DNA of 64,000 nucleotides. Source: Megalopta genalis. Taxonomy: Eukaryota > Arthropoda > Insecta > Hymenoptera > Halictidae. Shown one piece after another: positions 29,201 to 40,218 of the stretch. Both the position numbers and the translations under genes were made by a program. The notes beneath the pieces are model-generated. The model did no database searches. It was not told where the DNA came from and saw only the letters and a program-made list of their open reading frames with translations. Location: assembly GCF_051020955.1 (NCBI RefSeq), contig NW_027476477.1, positions 151,310 to 215,309 of the forward strand, written 5' to 3'. Position 1 is the stretch's first letter. Each line of letters begins with the position of its first letter.

Positions 29201-31010
29201 GGAGGAACAAACGAGGTAGCTTCAATTCCATGCGAAACAAATGATTTAGCTTCAAATCAATGCGAAGTAGATGGCTTAGCTTCAAATCCATTCGAAACAA
29301 AAGGTTTGGCTATAAATACTAGTGATATACATTATTTAGCTACAACTGGATGCAAAACGAACGAGTTAGCTACAAAACCATGCGAAACACATGATTTAGC
29401 TTCAAATCAATGCGACGTATAAGGTTTAGCTTCAAATACATACGACACATATGATTTAGCTTCAAATACTTCCGATATAAATGATATAGCTTCAAAAGCT
29501 GGAGGAACAAACGAGGTAGCTTCAATTCCATGCGAAACAAATGATTTAGCTTCAAATCAATGCGAAGTAGATGGCTTAGCTTCAAATCCATGCGAAACAA
29601 ATGGTTTAGCTACAAATACTTGTGATATACATTATTTAGCTACAACTGCATGCGAAATAAACGAGTTAGCTTCAAATCCATACGAAACTCATGATTTAGC
29701 TTCAAACCAATGCGATGTAGAAGGTTTAGCTTCAAATCCATGCGAATCAAATGATTTAGCTTCAAATACTTGTGATATACATGATATAGCTTCAAATGCA
29801 GACGGAAAAAACGAGTTAGCTTCAAATCCATGCGAAAGACATGATTTAGTTTCAAATCAGTGCGTTCTAGGAGGCTTAGCTTCAAAACACATGCGAAACA
29901 AACGAGTTAGCTTCAAATCCATGCGAAACAAATGATTTAGCTTCAAACAATTGGGGTATAAGTGATATAGCTTCAAATGCAGACTAATCAAACCAGTTAG
30001 CTTCAAAATCCATGCGATACACATGATTCAGCTTCAAATACTTGCGATATAAGTGATGTAGATTCAACTGCAGGCGAAACGAACGAGTTAGCTTCAAATC
30101 CATAGGAAAAACATGATTTAGCTGCAAATCAATGCGATGTAGAGAAGGTTTAGCTTCAAATCCATGCGATACACTAGACTTAGCTTCAAATCAATGCGAT
30201 GTAGATGGTTCAGCATCAAATACATACGACACATATGATTTAGCTTCAAATACTTCCGATATAAATGATATAGCTTCAAAAGCTGGAGGAACAAACGGGG
30301 TAGCTTCAATTCCATGCGAAACAAATGATTTAGCTTCAAATCAATGAGATGTAGATGGCTTAGCTTCAAATCTATGCGAAACAAATGATTTAGCTTCAAA
30401 TAAATTCGAAGTAGAAGGCTTAGCTTCAAATTCATGCGAAACGAAAGATTCAGCTTCAAATACTTGCGCTATAAGTGATATAGCTTCAAATACAGGCGAA
30501 ACGAACGAGTTAGTTTCAAATCCATGCGAAACACACGATTCAACTGCAAATCAATGCGATGTAGAAGGTTTAGCTTCAAATCCATGCCAAACACATGATT
30601 TAGCTTCAAATCCATGGGATGTAGAAGGTTTAGCTTCAAATCCATGCGAAACATATTATTTAGCTGCAAATCAGTGCGATGTAGAACGCTCAGGTTCAAA
30701 TCCATGCGATTCAAATGGTTTCATCTTCAAATACTTGTGAAAGTCATGATTTAGCTTCAACTGCATGCGAAACAAACGAGTTAGCTTCAAATCCATGCGA
30801 AACACATGATTTAGCTGCAAATCAATGCGATGTAGAAGGTATAGCTTCAAATCCATGCGATGCACTAGATTTAGCTTCAAATCAATGCGATGTAGAAGGT
30901 TCAGCATCAAATACATACGACACATATGATTTAGCTTCAAATACTTCCGATATAAATGATATAGCTTCAAAAGCTGGAGGAACAAACGAGGTAGCTTCAA
31001 TTCCATGCGA
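26220..31010. repeat. 2106-bp tandem repeat, two full copies and a partial third
   Basis: Copies 26220-28325 and 28326-30431, with a partial third at 30432 to about 31010, follow at a 2106-bp period and look identical or nearly so in the stretches I compared. The period equals 70 monomers plus 6 bases. The extra bases come from small insertions kept in every copy (GGTTTCATC, AAAACCCATG, TCAAAATCC, GTAGAGAAGG). The third copy leaves the pattern at about 31010 and continues as the 18.1-20.4 kb block does. The array upstream lacks 60 bp relative to the copies near 26220. Confidence 0.9.
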
Positions 31011-32185
31011 AACAAATGATTTAGCTTCAAATCAAAGCGAAGTAGATGGCTTAGCTTCAAATCCATGCGAAACAAATGATTTAGCATCAAACACTTGGGG
31101 TATAAGAGATATAGCTTCAAATGCAGACTAATCAAACTAGTTAGCTTCAAAATCCACGCGATACACATGATTCAGCTTCAAATACTTGCGATATAAGTGA
31201 TATAGATTCAACTGCAGGCGAAACGAACGAGTTAGCTTCAAATCCATGCGAAACACATGATTTAGCTGCAAATCAATGCGATGTAGAAAGCTTAGCTTCA
31301 AATCCATGCGATACACTAGATTTAGCTTCAAATCAATGCGATGTAGAAGGTGCAGCTTCAAATTCATACGACGCATACGATTTAGCTTCAAATACTTGCG
31401 ATATAAATGATATAGCTTCAAAAGCTGGAGGAACAAACGAGGTAGCTTCAATTCCATGCGAAACAAATGATTTAGCTTCAAATCAATGCGAAGTAGATGG
31501 CTTAGCTTCAAATCCATGCGAAACAAATGGTTTAGCTACAAATACTTGTGCTATACTTTATTTAGCTACAGCTGCATGCGAAACAAACGAGTTAGCTTCA
31601 AATCCATGCGAAACACATGATTTATCTCCAAATCAATGCGATGTATAAGGATTAGCTTCAAATCCAAGCGAAACAAATGATTTAGCTTCAAACACTTGGG
31701 GTATAAGTGATATAGCTTCAAATGCAGACTAATCAAACGAGTTCGCTTCAAAATCCACGCGATACACATGATTCAGCTTCAAATACTTGCGATATAAGTG
31801 ATGTAGATTCAACTGCATGCGAAACGAACGAGTTAGCTTCAAATCCATGCGAAACACATGATTTAGCTGCAAATCAATGCGATGTAGAAAGTTTAGCTTC
31901 AAATCCATGCGATACACAAGATTTAGCTTCAAATCAATGCGATGTAGAAGTTTCTGCTTCATATACATACGACACATATGATTTAGCTTCAAATACTTCC
32001 GAAATAAATGATATAGCTTCAAAAGCTGGAGGAACAAACGAGGTAGCTTCAATTCCATGCGAAACAAATGATTTAGCTTCAAATCAATGCGAAGTAGATG
32101 GCTTACCTTCAAATCCATGCGAAACAAATGGTTTAGCTACAAATACTTGTGATATACATTATTTAGCTACAACTGCATGCGAAAC
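29901..32185. repeat. Duplicated block, copy 2 (partner 18120-20404)
   Basis: Second copy of the 2.29-kb block. Its first 1.1 kb overlaps the 2106-bp tandem repeat, so the tandem expansion probably started from a copy of this block. Confidence 0.88.
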
Positions 32186-33291
32186 AAACTAGTTAGCTTC
32201 AAAACCATGCGATACACTAGATTTAGCTTTAAATCAATGCGATGTAGAAGGTTCAGCTTCAAAACCATGCGATACATATGATTTAGCTTCAAATACTTCC
32301 GATATAAATGATATAACTTCAAAAGCTGGAGGAACAAACGAGGTAGCTTCAATTCCATGCGAAACAAATGATTTAGCTGCAAATCAATACGAAGTAGAAG
32401 GTTTAGCTTCAAATCCATGAGAAACAAATGGTTTAGCTACAAATACTTGTGATATACATGATATAGCTTCAAATGCAGACGGAAAAAACGAGTTAGCTTC
32501 AAATCCATGCGAAAGACATGATTTAGCTTCAAATCAGTGCGTTCTAGGAGGCTTAGCATCAAAACTCATGCGAAACAAACGAGTTAGCTTCAAATCCATG
32601 CGAAACTCATGATTTAGCTTCAAATAAATTCGAAGTAGAAGGCTTAGCTTCAAATTCATGCGTAACGAAAGATTCAGCTTCAAATACTTGCGATAAAAGT
32701 GATATAGCTTCAAATACAGCCGAAACGAACGAGTTAGCTTCAAGTCCATGCGAAACACATGATTCAGCTGCAAATCAATGCGATGTACAAGGTTTAGCTT
32801 CAAATCCATGCCAAACACATGACTTAGCTTCAAATCCATGGGATGTAGAAGGTTTAGCTTCAAATCCATGCGAAACAAATGATTTAGCTTCAAACACTTG
32901 GTGTATAAGTGATATAGCTTCAAATGCAGACTAATCAAACGAGATAGCTTCAAAATCCATTCGATACACATGATTCAGCTTCAAATACTTGCGATATAAG
33001 TGATGTAGATTCAACTGCAGGCGAAACGAACGAGTTAGCTTCAAATCCATGCGAGACACATGATTTAGCTTCAAATCAATGCGATGTAGAAGGTTTAGCT
33101 TCAAATACATGCGAAACAAATGATTCAGCTTCAAACACCTGGGGTATAAGTGATATAGCTTCAAATGCACATTAATCAAACGAGTTAGCTTCAAAATCCA
33201 CGCGATACACATGATTCAGCTTCAAATACTTGCGATATAAGTGATGTAGATTCAACTGCAGGCGAAACGAACGAGTTAGCTTCAAATCCAT
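32186..33291. repeat. Array zone between duplicated blocks
   Basis: Normal 150/210-bp units. It contains two successive D4-E4 monomer pairs with TAATCAAACGAG and AAAATCC junctions near 32930 and 33180. No gene seen. Confidence 0.8.
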
Positions 33292-34380
33292 GCGAAACAC
33301 ATTATTTACCGTCAAGTACTTGCGGTATAAATGAAATAGCGTCAAATGCAGGCGAAACAAGTGAGTTCGTTTCGAAACCATTCGAAATAGATGATTTTGC
33401 TTTAAATCAATGCGATGTGGAAGGCTTAGCATCAAATCCAGGCGGAACAAATGGTTTAGCATCAAATACTTGCGGTATAAGTGATAAAGCTTCAAATGCA
33501 GGCGAAACAAACGAGTTAGTTTCAAATCCATGAGAGACACATGATTTAGCTTCAAATCAAAGCGAAGTAGAAGGCTTAGCTTCAAATCCAAGCGAATCAC
33601 ATGATTTATCTTCAAATTCATGCGAAACACATGGTTTAGTTTCAATTCCATGCGAATCAAATGGTTTAGCTACAAATACTTGTGATATACATGATTTAGC
33701 TTGAACTGCGTGCGAAGCAAACGAATAAGCTTCAAATCAATGCGATACACATGATTAAGCTTCAAATCAATTCGAAGTAGAAGGCTTAGCTTCAAATCCA
33801 AGCGACACTAATTATTTAGCTTCAAGTACTTGCGATATAAGTGATATAGCTTCAAAAGCTGGCCAAACAAACGAGTTAGCTTCACATCCATGCGTAACAG
33901 ATGGTTTAGCTTCAAATATTTGTGATATACATGATTTAGTTTCAACTGCATGCGAAACAATCGAGTGAGCTTCAAATCCTAGCGAAACAATGATTTAGCC
34001 TTAAATCAAAGCGAAGTAGAAGGCTTAGCTTCAAATGCAAGCGAATCACATGATTATCTTCAAATCAATGCGAAGTAGAAGGCTTAGCTTCAAATACATG
34101 AGAAACAAATGATTTAACTTCAAACACTTCGGATATAAGTGATATAGCATCAAATGCAGACGAATCAAACGAGTTAGCTTCAAAATCCATGTGACACACA
34201 TGATTTAGCTTCAAATCAATTCGATGTAGAAGGATTAGCATCAATCCATGCGAAACAAATAATGTAGCATCAAATCAATGCGAAGTAGACAGACTAGCTT
34301 CAAATCCATGTGAAACAAATGATTTAGCTACAAATACTTGTGATATACATTATTTAGCTACAACTGCATGCGAAACAAAC
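33292..34380. repeat. Duplicated block, copy 1 (partner 40483-41571)
   Basis: About 1.09 kb matching 40483-41571 at an offset of 7191 bp, with the rare markers TATTTACCGTCAAG, GAGTTCGTTTCG and AACAATGATTTAGCC. One visible difference is AATTCGATG at 34218 against AATGCGATG at 41409. A related stretch occurs at 46.3-47.2, 52.0-53.0 and 59.2-60.2 kb. Confidence 0.87.
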
Positions 34381-34399
34381 GAGTTAGCTTCATCTCCAT

Positions 34400-37300
34400 G
34401 CGAAACACATGATTTAGCTGAAAATCAATGCGATGTACAAGGTTTAGCTTCAAATCCATGCCAAACACATGACTTAGCTTCAAATCCATGGGATGTAGAA
34501 AGTTTAGCTTCAAATCCATGCGAAACATATTATTTAGCTGCAAATCAGTGCGATGTAGAAGGCTCAGGTTCAAATCCATGCGATTCAAATGGTTCATCTT
34601 CAAATACTTGTGAAGGACATGACTTAGCTTCAACTGCATGCGAAACAAACGAGTTAGCTTCAAATCCATGCGAAACACATGATTTGGCTTCAAATCAATG
34701 CGATGTAGAAGGTTTAGCTTCAAATCCATGCGAAACAAATGGTTTAGCTACAAATACTTGTGATATACATTATTTAGCTACAACTGCATGCGAAACAAAC
34801 GAGTTAGCTTCAAATCCATGCGAAACACACGATTTAGCTTCAAATCAATGCGATGTATAATGTTTAGCTTCAAATCAATGCGATACACATGATTTAGCTT
34901 CAAATCAATACGATGTGGTAGGTTCAGCTTCAAATCCATGCGATATAAGTGATATAGCTTCAAAAGCAGGAGGAACAAACGAGGTAGCTTCAAAACCATG
35001 CGAAACACATGATTAAGCTTCAAATCAATGCGATGTAGAAGGTTTAGCTTCAAATCCATGCGATACACTAGATTTAGCTTCAAATCAATGCGATGTAGAA
35101 GGTTCAGCTTCACATACATACGACACAAATGATTTAGCTTAAAATACTTCCGATATAAATGATATAGCTTCAAAAGCTGGAGGAACAAACGAGGTAGCTT
35201 CAATTCTATGCGAAACAAATGATTTAGCTTCAAATCAATGCGATGTAGAAGGTTTAGCTTCAAATCCATACGATACACTAGATTAAGCTTCAAATCAATG
35301 CGATGTAGAAGGTTCAGCTTCAAATAGATACGACCCATATGATTTAGCTTCAAATACTTCCGAAACAAACGAGTTAGCTTCAAATCCATGCGAAACAAAT
35401 GATTTAGCTTCAAATGAATGCGAAGTAGATGGCTTAGCTTCAAATCCATGCGAAACAAATGGTTTAGCTACAAATACTTATGATATACATTATTTAGCTA
35501 CAACTGCATGCGAAACAAACGAGTTAGCTTCAAATCCATGCGAAACACTCGATTCAGCTTCAAATCAATGCGATGTAGAAGGTTTAGCTTCAAATCAATA
35601 AGAGGTAGAAGGTTTAGCTTCAGATCAATAGAATGTAGAAGGTTTAGCTTCAAATCAATGCGATGTAGAGTGTTTAGCTTCAAATCCATGCGAAACAAAT
35701 GGTTTAGCTGTAAATAATTGTGATATACATTATTTAGCTACGTCTGCATGCGAAACGAACGAGTTAGCTTCAAATCCATGCGAAACAAATGATTTAGCTT
35801 CAAATCAATGCGAAGTAGATGGCTTAGCTTCAAATCCATGCGAAACAAATGGTTTAGCTACAAATACTTGTGATATACATTATTTAGCTACAACTGCATG
35901 CGAAACAAACGAGTTAGCTTCAAAACCATGCGATACACTAGATTTAGCTTCAAATCAATGCGATGAAGAAGGTCCAGCTTCAAATACATACGACACATAT
36001 TATTTAGCTTCAAATACTTCCGATATAAATGATATAGCTTCAAAAGCTGGAGGAACAAACGAGGTAGCTTCAATTACATGCGAAACAAATGATTTAGCTT
36101 CAAATCAATGCGAAGTAGATGGCTTAGCTTCAAATCCATGCGAAACAAATGGTTTAGCTACAAATACTTGTGATATACATTATTTAGCTACAACTGCATG
36201 CGAAACAAACGAGTTAGCTTCAAATCCGTGCGAAACTCATGATTAAGCTTCAAATCAATGCGATGTAGAAGGTTTAGCTTCAAATCCATGCGAATCAAAT
36301 GATTTAGCTTCAAATACTTGTGATATACATGGTATAGCTTCAAATGCAGGCGGAAAAAACGAGTTAGATTCAAATCCATGCGAAAGACATGATATAGCTT
36401 CAAATCAGTGCGTTCTAGGAGTCTTAGCATCTAAACCCATGCGAAACAAACGAGTTAGCTTCAAACCAATGCGAAAAACATGATTTAGCTTCAAATACTT
36501 CCGATATAAATGATATAGCTTCAAAAGCTGGAGGAACAAACGAGGTAGCTTCAATTACATGCGAAACAAATGATTTAGCTTCAAATCAATGCGAAGTAGA
36601 TGGCTTAGCTTCAAATCCATGCGAAACAAATGGTTTAGCTACAAATACTTGTGATATACATTATTTAGCTACAACTGCATGCGAAACAAACGAGTTAGCT
36701 TCAAATCCGTGCGAAACTCATGATTAAGCTTCAAATCAATGCGATGTAGAAGGTTTAGCTTCAAATCCATGCGAATCAAATGATTTAGCTTCAAATACTT
36801 GTGATATACATGGTATAGCTTCAAATGCAGGCGGAAAAAACGAGTTAGATTCAAATCCATGCGAAAGACATGATATAGCTTCAAATCAGTGCGTTCTAGG
36901 AGTCTTAGCATCTAAACCCATGCGAAACAAACGAGTTAGCTTCAAACCAATGCGAAAAACATGATTTAGCTTCAAATACTTCCGATATAAATGATATAGC
37001 TTCAAAAGCTGGAGGAACAAACGAGGTAGCTTCAATTACATGCGAAACAAATGATTTATCTTCAAATCAATGGAAGTAGATGGCTTAGCTTCAAATCCAT
37101 TCGATACAAATGGTTTAGCTACAAATACTTGTGATTTACATTATTTAGCTACAACTGCATGCGAAACAAACGAGTTAGCTTCAAATCCATGCGAAACACA
37201 TGATTTAGCTTCAAATCATTGCGATGTATAAGGTTTAGCTTCAAATCCATGCGATAGAAATGATTTAGCTTCAAATCAATACGATGTAGTAGGTTCAGCT

Positions 37301-38174
37301 TCAAATTCATGCGATATAAGTGATATAGCTTCAAAAGTAGGATGAACAAACGAGGTAGCTTCAATTCCATGCGAATCAAATGATTTAGCCGCATATCAAT
37401 ACGAAGTAGAAGGTTTAGCTTCAAATCAATAAGAGGTAGAAGGTTTAGCTTCAGATCAATAGAATGTAGAAGGTTTAGCTTCAAATCAATGCGATGTAGA
37501 AGGTTTAGTTTCAAATCAATGCGATGTAGAAGGTTTAGCTTCAAATCCATGCGAAACGAATGATTTAGCTTCAAACACTTGGTGTATAAGTGATATAGCT
37601 TCAAATGCAGACTAATCAAACGAGTTAGCTTCAAAATCCATTCGATACACATGATTCAGCTTCAAATACTTGCGATATAAGTGATGTAGATTCAACTGCA
37701 GGCGAAACGAACGAGTTAGCTTCAAATCCATGCGAGACACATGATTTAGCTTCAAATCAATGCGATGTAGAAGGTTTAGCTTCAAATCCATGCGAAACAA
37801 ATGATTTAGCTTCAAACAATTGGGGTATAAGTGATATAGCTTCAAATGCAGACTAATCAAACGAGTTAGCTTCAAAATCCACGCGATACACATGATTCAG
37901 CTTCAAATACTTGCGATATAAGTGATGTAGATTCAACTGCAGGCGAAACGAACGAGTTAGCTTCAAATCCATGCGAAACACATTATTTACCGTCAAGTAC
38001 TTGCGGTATAAATGAAATAGCGTCAAATGCAGGCGAAACAAGTGAGTTCGTTTCGAAACCATTCGAAATACAAGATTTTGCATTAAATCAATGCGATGTG
38101 GAAGGCTTAGCATCAAATCCAGGCGGAACAAATGGTTTAGCATCAAATACTTGCGGTATAAGTGATAAAGCTTC
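34400..38174. repeat. Large duplicated block, copy 1 with an extra 481 bp (partner 43213-46506)
   Basis: 3775 bp here against 3294 bp at 43213-46506. The offset is 8813 bp up to about 36430 and 8332 bp from about 36970 on. The 481-bp difference is exactly the local tandem duplication at 36009-36970. Compared stretches are almost identical (for example CTACGTCTGC at 35739 against CTACATCTGC at 44552). Confidence 0.9.
36009..36970. repeat. 481-bp tandem duplication (16 monomers plus 1 base)
   Basis: 36009-36489 and 36490-36970 match at a 481-bp offset. The odd base is the extra C in TAAACCCATGCG. The block partners at 43.2-46.5 kb and 54.2-54.5 kb have only one copy, so this duplication came after the larger one. 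Confidence 0.9.
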
Positions 38175-38179
38175 AAATC

Positions 38180-38931
38180 CATGCGAAACAAATGATTTAA
38201 ATCCAAATCCAAGCGAAAAACATGATTTAGCTTCAAATCAATGCGAAGTTTAAGGCTTAGCTTCAAAACCATGCGACACAAATTATTTAGCTTTAAATAC
38301 TTGCGACATAAGTCATATAGATTCGAATGCCGGCGAAACAAAAGTTTTAGCTTCAAATCCATGCGAAACATATGATTTAGCTTCAAATACTTGCGATATA
38401 AGTGATATAGCTTCAAATGCAGACGAATCAAACGAGTTTGCTTCAAATCCATGCGAAACACATGATTTAGATTCAAATCAATGCGAAGTAGAAGGCTTGG
38501 CTTTAAATCCATGCGAAACAAATGGATTCGCTTCAAATACTTGCGATATAAATGAAATAGCTTCAAATGCCGGCGACACAAACGAGTTAGCGTCAAATCC
38601 ATGCAAAGAACATGAGTAAGCTAAAAATGCATGCGAAAAACATGATTTAGGTTCAAATTCATGGGAAACACGTGGTTTAACTTCAAATACATGCGAGACA
38701 AATTGTTTAGCTACAGATGTTTATGCTTAAGCTTCAACTGCATGCGAAACAAACGAGTTAGCTTCAAATCCAAGCTAAACACATGACTAAGCTTCAAATG
38801 CATGCGAAACAAATGATTTAGATTCAAATACTTGCGGTATAAGTGATATCGATTCAAATGCAGACGAAACAAACGAGTTAGTTTCAAATCCAAACGAAAC
38901 GCATGATTTAGATACAAATCAATGCGATGTA
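38180..38931. repeat. Host block of the mariner, left portion
   Basis: Matches about 48071-48823 and about 60990-61742, with rare markers GCCGGCGACAC, CATGAGTAAGC and ATGTTTATGCTTAAGC. The last lacks about 9 bases relative to a normal D monomer. The block continues at 40219 after the transposon. Confidence 0.88.
38930..38931. other. TA target-site duplication, left copy
   Basis: The TA before the left inverted repeat lies inside a B monomer (GCGATG then TA). Tc1/mariner elements insert at TA and duplicate it. The matching copy is at 40219-40220. Confidence 0.95.
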
Positions 38932-38962
38932 TTAGGTTGGTGCGTATGAAATGTCGGATTCT
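38932..38962 (+). repeat. Mariner terminal inverted repeat, left
   Basis: 31 bases starting TTAGGTTGGTGCG and ending GTCGGATTCT. They are identical to the reverse complement of 40188-40218. The match breaks at the next base (T on this side, C on the other). This is the 3' end of the element relative to the transposase gene. Confidence 0.96.
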
Positions 38963-39003
38963 TAAGTGATTGTATAAAACTGCATATCTTTCTTCAAAAG
39001 CTG

Positions 39004-39009
39004 TTTATT
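39004..39009 (-). promoter_or_regulatory. Polyadenylation signal AATAAA overlapping the transposase stop
   Basis: On the minus strand the end reads TGAATAAA, so AATAAA begins at the last base of the TGA stop codon. It is the canonical eukaryotic signal in the right place, about 40 bp before the left inverted repeat. Use is inferred. Confidence 0.7.
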
Positions 39010-40028
39010 CAATCAAAGTATGCTCCATTCGCTTCAATACACTTCTCCCAACGAGATTTTAAAGCGTAGATGCCTGTCTTAAAAAAATTTTGGTCTTTAG
39101 AATTAATAAACTCTGATATCGAGTTTTTTAGACTGTCTTCATTTTCATAGTGTTTGCCCCTTAAAAACAGCTCTAAATGCTTGAAAAAATGAAAATCGGT
39201 CGGCGAGAGATCCGGTGAATATGGTGGATGCTGCAAAACTTCATATTCCAGTTCGTTCAGTTTCGCAATTGTTTTGTGCGATGTATGCGGCCGAGCGTTG
39301 TCATGGAGCAGTAGCGGGCCATGCCGATTCACAAGCGATGGGCGTACAATTTTTAACTTATCGTGCATCTCATCAATGTACTGGCAGTACTTTTCGGCCG
39401 TAATTGTCTCCCCAGGTCGAAGGAACGAATAATGGATTACCCCAGCCGCGTTCCACCAAACTGTGAACAAAATCTTCCGTGGATGAAGCGATAGCCTTGG
39501 AGTATGGGCACAAACCTCATCCTTGTCAAGCCACCGAGCACACCTCTTTCTATTGTCATAAAGAACCCATTTTTCGTCACACGTAATGATCCGATCGAAA
39601 AATGGCTCTCGGTGAAATCGGGTTAGCAATGATGAGCATACGTTTAACCGATCCAGCTTATTTCGCTCTGTCAGTGCGTGTGGTACCCACTTGTCCATCT
39701 TCTTAACCTTGCCAATCTCAGAAAGGTGTCTCAATATCGTTGTATGGTCAACTTTCATCCTGATAGCAAGTTCCCTCGTGGATAGGGCTGGATCCGCTTC
39801 CACTAGAGCCTTCAGGTCATCATTCTTCACAGACGTTTTGGGTCTTCCGCGCGGCTCATTTTGCAGTGAAAAATCGCCAGTCCGAAATTTTTCGAACCAA
39901 CGCTGCACTTTCCGATCGTTAACCGTATTCTCCCCAAACGCTTGGTTTATGTTGCGTGCAGCTTTTGCAGCACTATTACCAAGTTTGTACTCATATAAGA
40001 AAATGACGCGAATGTCGGCAGAATTCAT
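39009..40028 (-). CDS. Mariner transposase, intact, 339 residues
   Basis: Cut-and-paste DNA transposase, expected to act in the nucleus: it binds the inverted ends, excises the element and inserts it at TA. Residues about 1-112 form the paired-like DNA-binding region of two helix-turn-helix units, joined by a linker with the AT-hook-like GRPK at 61-64. A WVPHAL linker at 114-119 corresponds to the family WVPHEL motif, with Ala in place of Glu. The catalytic DDD triad is complete: D151 in TCDEKWV, D243 in HDNARPH and D278 in SPDLSPTDF. There are 34 residues between the last two, the mariner DD34D signature. The protein ends NGAYFD, as typical for the family, and its length is normal (about 340-350). 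There is no stop or frameshift. The start ATG has G at -3 and lies 159 bp inside the right inverted repeat. Function is predicted; activity is unproven. Short ORFs on the other strand are shadows. Confidence 0.96.
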   Translation of the reverse strand: MNSADIRVIFLYEYKLGNSAAKAARNINQAFGENTVNDRKVQRWFEKFRTGDFSLQNEPRGRPKTSVKNDDLKALVEADPALSTRELAIRMKVDHTTILRHLSEIGKVKKMDKWVPHALTERNKLDRLNVCSSLLTRFHREPFFDRIITCDEKWVLYDNRKRCARWLDKDEVCAHTPRLSLHPRKILFTVWWNAAGVIHYSFLRPGETITAEKYCQYIDEMHDKLKIVRPSLVNRHGPLLLHDNARPHTSHKTIAKLNELEYEVLQHPPYSPDLSPTDFHFFKHLELFLRGKHYENEDSLKNSISEFINSKDQNFFKTGIYALKSRWEKCIEANGAYFD

Positions 40029-40187
40029 ATCGGCAATAAACTTAAAAGAAATAACAAAAGGGAAGACCTTCGAGAAAACCTATTTTGCTGAAATGAGTCT
40101 CTGGCAATGGACAATACGACTATGAATGAGGTTATGTCAAAGACAAAAGTATAACGAAAACAGGGAGACAAACGTCCGCATGTAAAG
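40029..40187 (-). promoter_or_regulatory. Mariner 5' untranslated and promoter region
   Basis: The 159 bp between the right inverted repeat and the transposase ATG. In mariners this short leader holds the promoter. I see no convincing TATA box, so the label rests on position within the element. Confidence 0.55.
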
Positions 40188-40218
40188 AGAATCCGACATT
40201 TCATACGCACCAACCTAA
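40188..40218 (-). repeat. Mariner terminal inverted repeat, right
   Basis: Perfect 31-base inverted copy of 38932-38962, ending CACCAACCTAA on the plus strand. This is the 5' end of the element relative to the transposase. Transposase would bind both ends through its N-terminal DNA-binding domain. Confidence 0.96.

Larger units (their letters stand above)
1..38931. repeat. Satellite array, left part (30-bp monomer, 150-bp higher-order repeat)
   Basis: Uninterrupted head-to-tail 30-bp monomers. Each has a near-constant half, TTAGCTTCAAAT, and an 18-nt variable half of type A, B, C, D or E, mostly in that order, so the sequence repeats at 150 bp with frequent 210-bp versions carrying an extra B-C pair. 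Phase is kept over kilobases. Rare 1-3 nt indels shift it, for example a 1-nt loss near 509, a 2-nt gain near 1932 and a 1-nt loss near 3405. All monomers point the same way and I saw no inversion. No unique sequence is present before the mariner. The array already runs at base 1, so its left edge is outside the window. No transcription unit is recognisable. Confidence 0.97.
38932..40218 (-). mobile_element. Full-length mariner transposon (Tc1/mariner superfamily, cecropia-like)
   Basis: A 1287-bp insertion unrelated to the satellite around it. It has perfect 31-bp terminal inverted repeats beginning TTAGGTTGGTGCG, a flanking TA duplication, and one intact transposase gene on the minus strand filling most of the interior. 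Length and layout match complete mariner elements (about 1.3 kb). The terminal TTAGGTTGGTG and the transposase style resemble the cecropia subfamily, which includes human Hsmar1; that placement is from family knowledge. Removing the element and one TA restores a normal B monomer, and three paralogous blocks keep exactly that empty site. Perfect ends and an unbroken ORF suggest a young, possibly active copy. Confidence 0.96.

Noticed and set aside
39691..40125. Plus-strand ORF of 144 residues inside the mariner
   Set aside because: Antisense shadow of the transposase gene, with no recognisable domain. The same applies to 39215-39403.
40025..40213. Minus-strand 62-residue ORF at the right end of the mariner
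   Set aside because: It lies in the leader and inverted repeat upstream of the transposase, in another frame, with no similarity to known domains that I can see.
38932..40218. Bacterial IS630-type element
   Set aside because: Same superfamily, but the spacing of 34 residues before the last Asp, the WVPH-type linker, the TTAGGTTGGTG ends and the AATAAA signal fit an animal mariner.
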